64,000 bases of DNA, taken from Apium graveolens. Lineage: Eukaryota > Streptophyta > Magnoliopsida > Apiales > Apiaceae. A program made the position numbers and the translations under genes. Below the pieces are notes generated by a model, which did not search any database, was not told the origin of the DNA, and saw only the letters and a program-made list of their open reading frames with translations. The stretch spans positions 49,320,741 to 49,384,740 of the forward strand of contig NC_133657.1 in NCBI RefSeq assembly GCF_009905375.1. The letters are read 5' to 3'. Shown piece after piece: positions 1 through 10,800 of the stretch (positions are counted from its first letter, which is position 1; every line of letters starts with the position of its first letter).

Positions 1-688
1 CCGAAACTCATAACATAAAATTTTCATAATTTTTAAAATATTTTTGAAACGCACAATTAACGAACCGAGCTGCACTTAAAACAAATTCATACAATCACGA
101 AAGTAGTCGTATAATGTTATAAATATCCCGAAATTAATAAAAACATAAATTTTGAAATTTTGAAATAATTTTTTAAACACAATTTATACCCGCTTTTAGC
201 AATTAAACGAATCGACACGCGGGTGAAATTAATCCCGAAAATTTCCAAAATAATTTTAAAATTCTCAAAATATTCCAAAATGAAAATAAATATGAGTTTC
301 ATAATATTTGAAGAATTCTGGAATTAAATACAGATTTTACAAATAAATGTAATCAGAAAATCATACAGGGCTAAATAATTGATGAAATATTTATTTCTAA
401 ATTTTGTAAAACCCCAAAAATAATTATTGTAATTATAAAACCATAAAAATAATTTTGAAGATATTCCAAATATTTATGCAATTAAATTTGCACTAAATCC
501 ACTTTTGAAATTGGAAATAATTCAATACGACTCCATAATTAATCCCGCGAACAACCCAGTACACCATAAATTACACATAGATAATAATCAAACAACACAT
601 AGCGGTCAAAACCAATACACATATTTTATTTATTTAATACTTTCACAATTACATATTTAAATAATTCAGAAATATACGAGTCGTTATA
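1..688 (-). mobile_element. Chromovirus-type gypsy LTR fragment (5' end of LTR, minus strand)
   Basis: AT-rich sequence without genes. Read on the minus strand, it begins near 688 with TATAACGACTCGTATATTTC, which resembles the TGTAACGACC start of the solo LTR at 53,590-57,948 and of Tekay-type LTRs in general. The terminal TG is mutated to TA. The rest has the A/T-rich, CCCGAAAATTT-type texture of the other gypsy LTRs here. It is cut by the window edge, so its length is unknown. Assignment rests on texture and the terminal motif only. Confidence 0.5.
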
Positions 689-796
689 TCAACAGCTCAT
701 GAAAGGAATCTGCGTATTATTTTTAGAAGAATTATTAAGTTGAGGAACGTACTTGGATTGAACGTTTATCTGTTAAAGTACGAGAAGAGGTGCGCG

Positions 797-2083
797 GGGT
801 ATACAGCTAAACTGGTCGAGGGATTGGTGAAGTTCAAAGTTTAATTGTTAAATTAAATAAATTTATTTAATGGACTTTAATATAATTTTTTTATTAAACT
901 TAAAATATTTTATTTTATAAACTTGAAATAAGTTTATTTTATAAATCTAAGTTAGTTTATTTATATAAGTTATATTTAAGTTAATTTTATAAATTAATTT
1001 AATTATAAGTTTAAATTTAAATAGAAAAAGAAAATAAAAAGAGAAAAGAAAAAAAGGAGAAAGAAAAAGAAAACAAAAAAAAAGAAACAAAAAAAAAGAA
1101 AACAAAAGAAAAGAGAAAACAAAAAAAAAGAGAAAGAAAATAAAAGAAAGAAAAAAAACAAAAAGGAAAAAAGGAAAAATAAAAAGAAAAGCAAAAAATA
1201 GGAAATCAAATGAATGGAAAAGGAAAGGAAACTTCATGATTTTTTTTGTGAAGTAGTTACTTGCGACCTCACAAGTCGCAAGTAAGTAATCTTGGTGCTA
1301 GTTTTTGGTTAAGTACAATTCGAGTACATATACTAGTACAAACAGTCGCAAGTAATAGGCTATTAGGAATAAGAGGTTGCAAGTAAAGTGGATCTTGAAT
1401 AATAAACTAAGGCAAAAGCTTCTCTCCTCCTGGTCGCAGGTAAAAGGAAAATGTACATGTCGTAACTAACTCCTCAACCGCTACTTTATTGTACAATCAA
1501 TTATTTGTGTGGTTCAATTTCAGCCACACATTTAAATTGATATAAAAGTCTACACTCAGCAGTAGATCAGATTCAGCTATTGGATTTTATTCTGTTCATC
1601 TTCTCTCCCAAGAGAGCTGGTGAAAATAGCAGCAAATATTTTCAGAGAAGCTCAAGTTAATTGTATATTTGTTTAACTTCTCACCGGAGTAACGTTATAA
1701 TGCCTGGTTTAACTCTTATATATTGTTAGGGGCATTATAAACGTTACCTGGTAATTAAATCCTTAGACAAACAAAAGGTAGATCATTGTATATGATTTGA
1801 TTTGCAAATCTTTGTAGAAGTTAAGAACTTTATTGTTCGTAGATTGTAGCCGGTTAATTTATTTACCGGAGCGTAGCAACACCCCCGAGGATTTATATAT
1901 GAATATATACTTCCCCGAATATCTTGCGTTCCTCATTTTATTGTTACAAACAGTATTCACCTCAAGAACATGAAACCACTAACCGAGCACTAAATTTTAT
2001 ATCCGTAAGAGATTCAAAAGAATTTTTTAATTTAGTGATTATCGTATTCAATCCCCCCCTCTACGATAATTCAGGACCTAAAA
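797..2083 (+). repeat. 5' LTR of a non-autonomous copia-type element related to family X
   Basis: Positions 797 to about 1,060 recur as a direct repeat at 4,499 to about 4,740, marking the start of a 5' and a 3' LTR. The right part (about 1,780-2,083) is the reverse complement homologue of the X LTR end at 48,933-49,300, including a CCCCCCCTCTACGATAATTC block. A TATA box (GATATAAAAG) lies near 1,540. The terminal CCTAACA has decayed to CCTAAAA. The exact left edge is uncertain because no clean TG start is visible. Confidence 0.65.
1018..1215 (+). repeat. Purine-rich low-complexity tract inside the LTR
   Basis: About 200 bases almost entirely A and G on the + strand. The frames open on the minus strand are Phe/Leu-rich artefacts of this composition. 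A shorter, related A-rich tract occupies the matching position in the 3' LTR (about 4,720-4,870). Confidence 0.8.
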
Positions 2084-2085
2084 AT

Positions 2086-2097
2086 TGGTATCAGAGC
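2086..2097 (+). other. Primer-binding site (initiator tRNA-Met type)
   Basis: TGGTATCAGAGC lies two bases after the LTR end. This is the usual plant LTR-retrotransposon primer site complementary to the 3' end of initiator tRNA-Met. Confidence 0.85.
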
Positions 2098-4498
2098 TGA
2101 CTGATTGATACATAAATCAGGATCCTCAAATAAATTTATTTTATTAATATGCACTTACATAAATTTATTTTGTAAATTTGATTTAACAAATTTATTTTTT
2201 AAATTTAATTTAAATAAGTTTATATGAACTTAATTTAAATAAATTTATTTTATAAATTTGATTAAATTAATTTATTACTTAAATTTTAATAAATAAAAAT
2301 TTATTAACTTAAATCTATTTTGGAGTTCAGTTTTTCAGAATGTTTTAGCTGCCATTTTTTCACGAGTATTGACTGTCTGTACTTGAATTCATTTGTTTGT
2401 TCTCGGAATAATGCCCCTAACAGTTACTAGTACTTGATTTAATAGCTAGTTGTCGTACATGTACATGTTTCTACTAGGCTTACACGCGCGAGGCTTAACA
2501 AGAAATCAAACAAAAAAATGATAAACAAACAGCCTGTTGTGTTACTTGCGACAGGACATAACTTGGAACCAAACAACAGATTTTTTTTTACTTGCGTCTC
2601 TTGTTACCCCTGTGTGCGCAAGTAAATCAGGGTGTTTTGTTTAAGTACAATAAGTCGCAAGTAAATGTGGCCAAGGAGTTAAGGGGTCGCAGATATTACT
2701 TGGAGTGTATTTTTTATTTTTGAATTATTTATTTTTCCATAAAATTTAAAATTTTTAAATTTAAATTTTTCTTAGATAATAATTTATATTTTATTTAATT
2801 TTAAAGAAAATATAAAATTCTTGAAAATTAGATTTTACGCAAATATTTATTTATGATTAATTTATTTCTAAGAAAATTAAAAAAATTGGAAATTTACTTT
2901 TTTCTTAAATATTAAATTAAGGGTTCTCATAGAATTGGTAGACTCGAGATTCCTCCGGGCTTTTAAAGGTGATTTTAATCTTTCGAAGAAAACGAAGACC
3001 ATGTGCTACTCAGACGGAAAATTCCCGAATACAGAAATTGTAGATAATGGTTTTCTTAATCCAATGAAACTAATTTCAAGACCTACAGACGAACATTGTG
3101 GAACTTCCTCAAAGGCTTACTCCATAGGATACCACTGGGTTTTCAGACGCATGAAAGGAATGAAATTTCTACGGTTATAATTTTTCTCGAAGATTTTAAG
3201 ACAACTGTAATGATTCCAGAATGTACAGTCACACAGTGGTTTGTACCAATGCTATATTTATCCGGGAATCACAGAAATCAGAAAGGCATGAATTGTGTAG
3301 GTCAGAGAGAATAGTGGGGGACATTCAAACATCTCAGTTACATGCATTAAAGTTGGAACCGCGGGACATGATGTAAGAGTTATTGATAACTGAATCAAAG
3401 GAAGCTCAGGTAGAAGTACTTGAGGGACTGGACGTCAGGGAAGTGTTTTAGTTGTCAGGGAAGTTTGGTCGCATCAGATTCACAAGGAGTACTTATGCTA
3501 TATCCAAGGATCAAGCCTATCTATTCCGAAGCAGAGACTCTTCATAATTTAGTTTAAGAGGTGGTTACAAGACTGAGATTGGGACATAAATAAGATTTGA
3601 TAGTTACAGGTATGACAAGATATATGTATCAAGTAACTATCAGGGGTTTTGCTACAACAGAACAAGAAGTTTGACAAACAAGGAGGAGTAAGGATTCAGT
3701 TGAAGAGCTGTGACAAAGGTGGAATATTTTCTTACGGAAGCAACTAGTCAAAACTTAGAGTGCATCGGGAAAGAGTTGAGATGAATCAGATGATGAGAAG
3801 GAAGATCATGAATATCTTGCTTTCATAGCAATCTGAAGATGGTCCAACTCACATATCTCAGGTTTCAAATTCTTGAACCACTGCAATATTTTGCTCTTAA
3901 TATTCATTGCATGTTATGATCTTAGTGTTTAAATGCTTAACACTCGCACAAGCATGGTAGCATCACACATAGATAATGCTGAACTAGTTCACTAGAATAT
4001 TTTTCTGGTAACTAGGATTGATGTTTAACTTGTGCATGTTACTTTAGATGATCTTAAATATATGTTTGAATATTTGTTGAACATGATTAATTGCTTTAGT
4101 GAGATATATATTTTCCAGCACTTAAGACCTTTGTTTATGTTTATCTCCGGCATCCTATTACAATGTGATTTAATTTTTTAATCTGAATTGTTTGTTAAGA
4201 TGTATTAGTTTATAATTGGATTGAGATAGCTAGATGAGATACTTCAACAGTATTGTACTAGATAGATTAGTGATTTATTTGTTAATTCTTTATCATGCAT
4301 GTCTTGCTTAATTCTTATACGTAATGTTTCTGTATGAATGCCATGTATTCCTATTTCAATGCTTGCTTATTTTTATGCCATGAATGCATCTCTTAGTACT
4401 TGCATTAATCATAGAAAAATCATGTTTAGGATTAGAGTAGGGCAAAGACTGCCTCCTTATGTAAGGTTTGAGTCATTTTTCTCCTAGCCCAGAGGCAG
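2098..4498 (+). mobile_element. Internal domain of the non-autonomous element, no pol genes
   Basis: The 2.4-kb interior between the primer site and the 3' LTR has no recognisable gag, protease, integrase, reverse transcriptase or RNase H. The longest frame (2,935-3,180, 81 codons) resembles nothing I recognise. A second cluster of the ACTTGCGAC/GTCGCAAGT motif lies at 2,540-2,700. This fits a LARD-like element that must be mobilised by another element's enzymes. Some of it may be decayed coding sequence that I cannot see. Confidence 0.6.
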
Positions 4499-4955
4499 GG
4501 TATACAACTAAACAACTATAGGGATTGGCCTAGTATAAAGTTTAATTGTTAAATTAAATAAATTTATTTGATGAATTTTAATATTATTTATTTAATAAAC
4601 TTAAAATGATTTATTTTATAAACTTTAAATAAGTTTATTTTATAAATCTAAATTAGTTTATTTATATAAGTTATATTTAAGTTTATTTTATAAATTAATT
4701 TAGTTACAATTTAAACTTAAATAAAAACAAAAACAACAAACAAAAAAAGGAGAAAGAGAAAATAAAAGAAAATTAAAAAGAAAAGGAAAGAAAAAAAGAA
4801 AGGAAAAAGATAAATAAAACAAAACAAAAACAAAAGAAAAACAAAATTAAAAACAAAAGAATAAAAACAATCAAAACCAAGCATGGTCGTAGGTTAGCTT
4901 CCATGTTTGGTCACATGTTGGTTTACTTCTATTTAGTCGCTGGTTAAGTACAACT
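4499..4955 (+). repeat. Truncated 3' LTR of the non-autonomous element
   Basis: Direct repeat of the 5' LTR start: GGGTATACA, then the alternating TTTATTTTATAAA tract, then the A-rich tract, then a GGTTAAGTACAA block shared with about 1,308-1,320. The copy breaks off near 4,955 without the R/U5 part, so the element is truncated on its right side. Confidence 0.6.
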
Positions 4956-5450
4956 ATCAGGCTTCAAAGGTCCTTTGGGATTGGACTTTGGCCTAGCACC
5001 AAATAAGATCAAATCTTCACCTTGCCTGTCCACTTTCATTTCCCATTTGCATTCCATGTGCACACCATCAATATGGACGTAATTCATGATTTTACCGTGT
5101 TATTTTCAGCACTTCTAAACATACTTAATAACTCAGTGAGTGTTCTTTCTATCTCATTTCTTTTGTTCTTAACAGACTGAGAATAGAAGTTGTTCAAAGA
5201 TTGTTTGATCAAATCAAGCTGAGTCTCCAGACTATTCTTGAAAACAAAAATATCAAGATACATATACCTATCATCTTTAGAACATGTGGTCCAACCGAAT
5301 ATCATTCTCCCATTAATGCAAAAGTATGGTGCCTTATTATTGTCAAATCTTTCTAACAAGCCTATCATTCAACCATACTTTGAAGGTGCTCAATCATATC
5401 ATAAGCATCATTATGCTCTTGTTACTTCTAAAGCTCAACTTTCATAGTTA
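4956..5450 (-). pseudogene. Remnant of a retroelement accessory ORF
   Basis: The frame at 5,368-5,084 (minus, 94 aa) has a beta-like N-terminal half (INGRMIFGWTTC) and a helical C-terminal half rich in Leu, Glu and Lys. It has no start context or promoter and breaks off on both sides. Its composition and orientation resemble the accessory-ORF relics elsewhere in the window, but I could not align it residue by residue to any of them, so the identity is a guess. Confidence 0.3.
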
Positions 5451-6104
5451 CAAGCATGAGACATGAAACATCATTTGCATAATCAACTTGCTTCTAGTAA
5501 GTATTTTGTTCAGCACATGTTTCATTCTCAGCTAGAAGAAATAAGGGATGAGTTTGAGTGACATCCTTGAATCGAAGGACAATCCTCAAGTTCCCATGTC
5601 AATTGAGGAAATTATTTCTTGTTACCTTGTCCTTCTCAAGGAAATTATTACATAGAAAATTTATTTGTGTTATTTTTCATTTGATATCTACAATATTAAA
5701 GTGCATAAAATGAATTAGTCTACAGATGATCATTAAATTATGTTCAAGTGATTATTCATATATATATATATATATAAATAATATATATCTCCCACTATTT
5801 TTATCAAATCAATAGCCCTAACTATTAATTCGGAAAGAATATCTTCTATATCCTTTTTAGTGAGCCAAGATCCATATTTCACCATGCGTTAGGTCAGCTT
5901 TGGCTTTTCTCCCAAAACATAATTATTTAGGTAGACAACATTTGTCAATTATATCAACTATATAACTCTTGGATATCTTGGTGGAACAACATTTGTTCAT
6001 ATTTATCTAATAAATCTCGCCAAATTCTATGCCTATAAGTTCACAATCCTATTGTGGTAACTTAGTTAAGTCAAACCCAATAGTCAAAAAGTATCAATAT
6101 ACTT
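5451..6104. repeat. Unclassified repeat; left flank of the family 1 copia insertion
   Basis: No gene is visible. A TA microsatellite lies at about 5,758-5,780, followed by a CTCCCAC block near 5,790 that would read GTGGGAG (a polypurine-tract-like word) on the minus strand. This flank was contiguous with 31,081 onward before the copia element inserted: TACTT at 6,100-6,104 is duplicated at 31,076-31,080. Confidence 0.5.
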
Positions 6105-6666
6105 TGTTAGGTCACACAACACTAGAAGGGGGTTGAATACAGTATTATTACAATCAAATCGATCTTGAACACAAGTAACAGTAAATGGATATATTCAATA
6201 TAATAAACTCTGTTACAATGGAACTGTTCTCTCTCAATGATGAACAAATATCACTAAGAGCTGCTAGGTTACAATGTATAATCTTCTCGATAATGATAAC
6301 ACATATAATGTAAACCCGAAGTTTGTGTTTATATAGTACACAGTTACAAGATAACTTCTAATTGATATGGAATATAATTATGTCTCCTAAATATATCAAT
6401 CAGATATCTTCTACAAGTTTTCCAGTCTTCTAACTCTTTCCATGCATATCTTCTTTTGTTTTAGTATCGATCTTTTACTGTAAATCAGCTTACTTCCTTA
6501 ACTGTAAGTCCTCCCGCACTTAAGTTCTGATATGACCTTAAGTTCTGATATGAAGTTCTGACTTCTAGTAAGTCCTGATTCCAGTAAGTCCTGATTTGTC
6601 CTGTTGTTAAGTTCTGAAAACTAAACATAAATCATATTAGACATGACATCTCAAATATATCTAACA
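6105..6666 (-). repeat. 3' LTR of family 1 copia
   Basis: 562 bp, TGTTAGG to CTAACA on the + strand. A TATA box (CTATATAAAC on the minus strand) lies near 6,333-6,342. Upstream of it in element sense, four exact AAGTTCTGA words (+ strand: 6,522, 6,540, 6,553, 6,609) and two AAGTCCTGA variants (6,570, 6,586) sit within 96 bp. Confidence 0.92.
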
Positions 6667-6681
6667 ATCTCCCCCAACTTG
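6667..6681 (-). other. Polypurine tract of family 1 copia
   Basis: The minus strand reads AAGTTGGGGGAGAT directly before the 3' LTR. This is the usual plus-strand DNA primer of LTR elements. Confidence 0.8.
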
Positions 6682-7119
6682 TAATTTATGCAAAATATAC
6701 AAGTTAATAGATTTGATGATGTCAAAAACATTTAAGTACAAATACAATAAGAGTTTAACTAGATAACTAACTACAACTTACAGTCCTTGTAGCTTTTACC
6801 AATCTCACTGAATCAATCTGAATCCATGATGATTCTTGACAAAGTGTGATATCATCTTTTCTTCTTTAATCCTCGGGACTTGATAGAGTGTAGTATTGAC
6901 TTGCTTCATCTCTTCATTCTGACTTCCAATCTGGTAGATTGCAGTCCTTAAAGCAGAGATATGGTTTCTTTCTTAACCATCATTCAGTCTTATTACCCTA
7001 AGATGAGAAGAATCTTCATTGTAGCACAGACATTTCTCTTTCAGTATCTCTTCAAGCTTAGCAGAATTCTTCTTCATTGGAATTTCACTTCCATCATCTT
7101 CAACAATATTAGGAACGAA
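6682..7119 (-). other. Non-coding 3' part of family 1, before the polypurine tract
   Basis: About 440 bases between the end of the accessory ORF and the polypurine tract. I see no gene in it; it is probably the 3' untranslated part of the element transcript or a decayed end of the accessory ORF. Confidence 0.5.
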
Positions 7120-10100
7120 TTATGTAACTCTTGAACCAGAAATTATTGCTTTATCTCTGATGGTCTTCAATATGAACTTTGACCATCTCCTGGTAATATC
7201 AGACTTTACCTCTAAAAGGTAATGAAAGAATTGAAGTTCTTTCAATGATTTGTTTAGCACATCTGATTCTATCATTTGATATGTCCTTCCATCTTCAAGA
7301 AACAGAATCAGATTTTCTTTCACATTGTGCTTGTTATGAACATCCAGTACCACATGAACAGATATAAATTTATCAAGATGTTTCTGTGTAACATCTTCAA
7401 GCGGTCAGTCAGTCAATAGAAATGGATCTCTAGTAGCAACTTCAACTCTTATTTTAATCTTTGCTTCATCAGAACCTAGTCCAGCCCTGTCTCTTGGTTC
7501 TCTAACATTTAACCCAATAGTCATGAATGTAGACAATAATTGGCTTTTCTTTGGATCTGATGGTTTGACATTTTTCCACAGAAGTTTCTTTTTATCAGCT
7601 ACTTCCATTTTGTCTAAATCAACTTGAGCACTGTCAGAGGTTGACTTGATGACTTTATCAGAACTTGATGTTTCTTGCTGTTCTTCACTCTGAACAAATT
7701 GAGCCTTGTCATAGGTTATCTTTGATTCTTCAGAAATCTTCTTTCTTTTCAGAGTTTGAACATCTTCATCTTCAGCAAGAATATCATCAGTACTTTGAAC
7801 CATTTTGCACACTGGCTTTATCAGAATTTGAGGAATTTTCATCTCCAGTGGCTTGGTTGGTTCATCAACTTTTCCTTTCCCGTTGTCTTTGGGATCAATC
7901 TCAGATTGTGATCTAGTCTTGGCTTTAGATGCCTCAGTTTGTGACTTCTCCTTGATCACAATGCCTTTTGCCTTGGGCCTAGGAGGTTTCTTTGCAACAG
8001 AAGCTTTTGGCTTTAGATTTTTCTTTTTAGCTTTAAATTTAGCTTCTTCCTCCTTGAGATTTTCTAAATCCATTCCTGGATTATGTTTCAGAAATAATCT
8101 TCTAGCAATTTCCTCATCAAGTGTCTGAATCTCGGGATCCTTGTAGTAGACAGTAGTCTGCTTTCCCTTGAGCTTCAGAGTTTGCATGAACTTTTGAGAA
8201 TCTTGACTTCCACCTTGTATCAGAACATCAGGTTTTGTCAGACTTTGCTCATCAGAACTTGATATCAGATTTTGAGTTTCAGTACTTGCTATTAGATTTT
8301 GAGTTTGAGCAGCTTCAGAACTTGTCTTCTTTTGAGTAGAAGATTTGCTTGCATCAGTACTTAGTTTCCTTGAAGAAACCTTGCTGCTCTGCTCTTTACT
8401 TTGAACTTGACCTCCACACTTGCTAGGTTTCCCTGGTCATCAGCTTCATCATCTTTCTTCTTCAGTAATCGATCATTTGAGCATTTGGACTTAACTATCT
8501 TCTCCCCCTTTTTGGCATCATCAGATAGTAGGAGTGAGAGAAGAAGTTCTACTGAAGATTGAATATCATTCAATTGAGCCTGTTGAGAAGCTTGATTTGC
8601 CGGAACCTCAGAAATTTGGGCCTGTTGCTTCTCTTGAGTTTTCTCAATTGCTTCTACCTTTACAAAAATAGGTCTGATAAACCTCTTTTTGTCAATCTTG
8701 GTCTCCATTTCTAGCTTATCAGCTTTTTCTAGAAGCTTATCAACCTTTTCTTGAGTTTCACAGTGTAGACCTTGAAGATTCCTGGTAGATAGAGCAGTGA
8801 TCTTGAGCTGTGTCTTGACATCAGAATTTATCACAAGCTCATCAGCTTTAGCAATGTGCTCTGTCAGAACTTTAGAGCTTGGAATGAAATCTATTTCATT
8901 CCACTTCTTGGTCCACTCCACACCTCTGTGAGTATCCTCCCAAGGAACAGGTGTAGCTTGCTTTACAAACTTCTTAACCAATTCTTCCTTTCCCAGAATT
9001 GGAGCTGGAGTATCAACATAAACACTGTCTTCAGAAATTGAAGAAGATTCATTATGTTCTGACAGCACTAGAGTGTGTGATGCAATTGGAGATTCAACAA
9101 CAACTTTATCTAAATTATGAGCATCAGAATTTATCTCCAGATTTGGTGTAAATGGTGTAGATGGTATCTCAGCATCAACATTTAAGATAGGAGAATGAGT
9201 TGGAGATTGCTGAGTTTCTATTGGTGGAGCTTTCAGATAAAGAACATTGGGTATATTCAGATTGTGAATATCTATTTCAGAATTTGTAGCTTGTTCTTCA
9301 GCATTATCTGTAGCTTCAATAGGAGAGACAGGAGGTGTTGGCACTGTATCAGGAACAATGTCTTGGTCTTTAGCTGTAGGTGGCAGAGATTCAATAATAA
9401 TTGGCTCTTGTGAGATCATAGATTCCTGATCTCCTTCCTCAGCTTTAGTTGTATCCTCAGATGTAGGCTTAGCATTATACCTCTGTGCCCTCATTTTCTT
9501 CAATCTCCTTGTCAATGAAGGAGTTGCTTTAGCAGCAGAATTTACTGATCTATTTCTCTTCAAAGTATTAGAACTTTGAGCTGCAGTTTCTTTCTGAGAA
9601 GTAACATTCTCAGCTTCAACTTACAGAGATTCTGATGCATGAACCTGTACTTCCTCTTCACTCTCAAATTCATCCCTGAGAATCATTTTTCTTCTCTTTT
9701 GTGGAGGTTGAGGAACAGACTTTGTCCTTTTTGGCCTAGAAGGTGAAGGTCTGATAGTATGTGCTGATGATTGAGGTTGTGATGTGGTTGGTTGTGTAAT
9801 GGTTGGAGGTTCTGATGGGTGAGGTTTAGATGGTTGGACATCAGGATATAGTACAGTGTATTTAACTGGATCATAGTTTATTAAGGCTTGTTTGACAAAA
9901 ATGGGAATTTGGAGGGGTCTCAACATAGCTTTCTTATTATCAGTAGATAATAAGTCATTAAAAGCTCTTTTAGCTAGTCTGAATGGTGAAATGGACTCAC
10001 TAGCTAATTGGGGCTTATCAGAACAACAGAAAATATAAATAAGCTGATAGAATCTAGCAAAGTAAACTGTATTCGTATCTTTTGTCATCCTATCCCCAAT

Positions 10101-10667
10101 AAAGCATAAAATAGCACTTGCATAATCAAAATCAATTTGATTAATGAGAGCATACCCGATTTGTTGATTGAGAATTGGGATTGCATCAAAATTAGAACAT
10201 TTCTTTGCAAAATCCTTTGTGATGCATTCAAAGAAGAAACTCCATTCCCTCCTTATGTTGGATCTCTTCAATTGACCCAGCTTCGCCAATGTCTTTTCAT
10301 ACCCCAGACTGGCCATTAGCTGTTGAAGAACTGGCTCCTCAACAGTTGTATAAGTGCAGTTCTCAGGCAACTGCAGTGCTTGGCGTACTGTTGCCACAGT
10401 CACTACATGCTCATCCTCCCCTGTTGAAAAAATGATACTTGAGGACCCATGAGCACCATCATCATCATATGCGCCACTTCTCCAAAACTCCAGCACTTGA
10501 GTTCCAGAGATTATTTCAGGTTGGGTCAAAGCATACCCAATATCGGAGTGAGCAAGAAAGTCCTGAATAAAGTGAAGTTCCGATGGAGCTTCATCCTTGC
10601 TAAGAATGGCCAAGTAATTGTTGGGGACAAACTTCGCTCCATTGAAAATAATGTCTTTTGGTGCCAT
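7120..10667 (-). pseudogene. Large accessory (env-like position) ORF of family 1 Sirevirus
   Basis: About 1,180 codons downstream of pol, where Sireviruses carry their env-like or accessory ORF. The start is taken as the ATG at 10,667 (protein begins MAPKD); it follows a TATA box and a splice-acceptor-like TTCTTACAG. It is broken by a TAA at 9,621-9,623, a frame change near 8,390 and a TGA at 7,405-7,407. The order is: a globular N-terminal domain of about 250 residues with REWSFFFECITK and VYFARFYQ motifs; Pro/Ser-rich and Lys-rich stretches; a likely coiled coil (minus, about 8,770-8,590); a basic region with KAKKKNLKPK; and a small C-terminal domain. No convincing signal peptide or membrane span is seen, so a viral envelope function is not supported. 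The N-terminal domain resembles families annotated as putative plant transposon proteins. Confidence 0.75.
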
Positions 10668-10800
10668 TTCTGTAAGAAATAAGTGAGAAAATATATTGTG
10701 CATAAGGTGTTTGATAAAAGTCCTGTATGAAAAAGCTTCAGAGAATATTAGAGAGAGAGAGAATAAGAGAGATTAAGAATAGAAAAGTAGATATATACTC
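10668..10800 (-). promoter_or_regulatory. Putative internal promoter and leader of the family 1 accessory ORF
   Basis: On the minus strand a TATATAT box lies at about 10,790-10,797, followed by a CT-rich leader (GA-rich on the + strand, 10,741-10,780), and the ATG comes about 125 bases after the TATA box. A TTCTTACAG splice-acceptor-like word ends 2 bases before the ATG. The same TATA, pyrimidine leader, ATG-GCA-CCA layout occurs in family 2 copy B at 60,448-60,565. Confidence 0.5.

Noticed and set aside
947..1237. Phe/Leu-rich minus-strand frames that look like membrane proteins
   Set aside because: They are translations of a purine-rich low-complexity tract inside an LTR.
5238..5447. Plus-strand frame of 69 codons
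   Set aside because: Shadow of the opposite-strand remnant; no features.
7120..10667. Calling the accessory ORF a retroviral envelope gene
   Set aside because: Only the position is env-like; no convincing signal peptide, fusion peptide or membrane anchor is visible.
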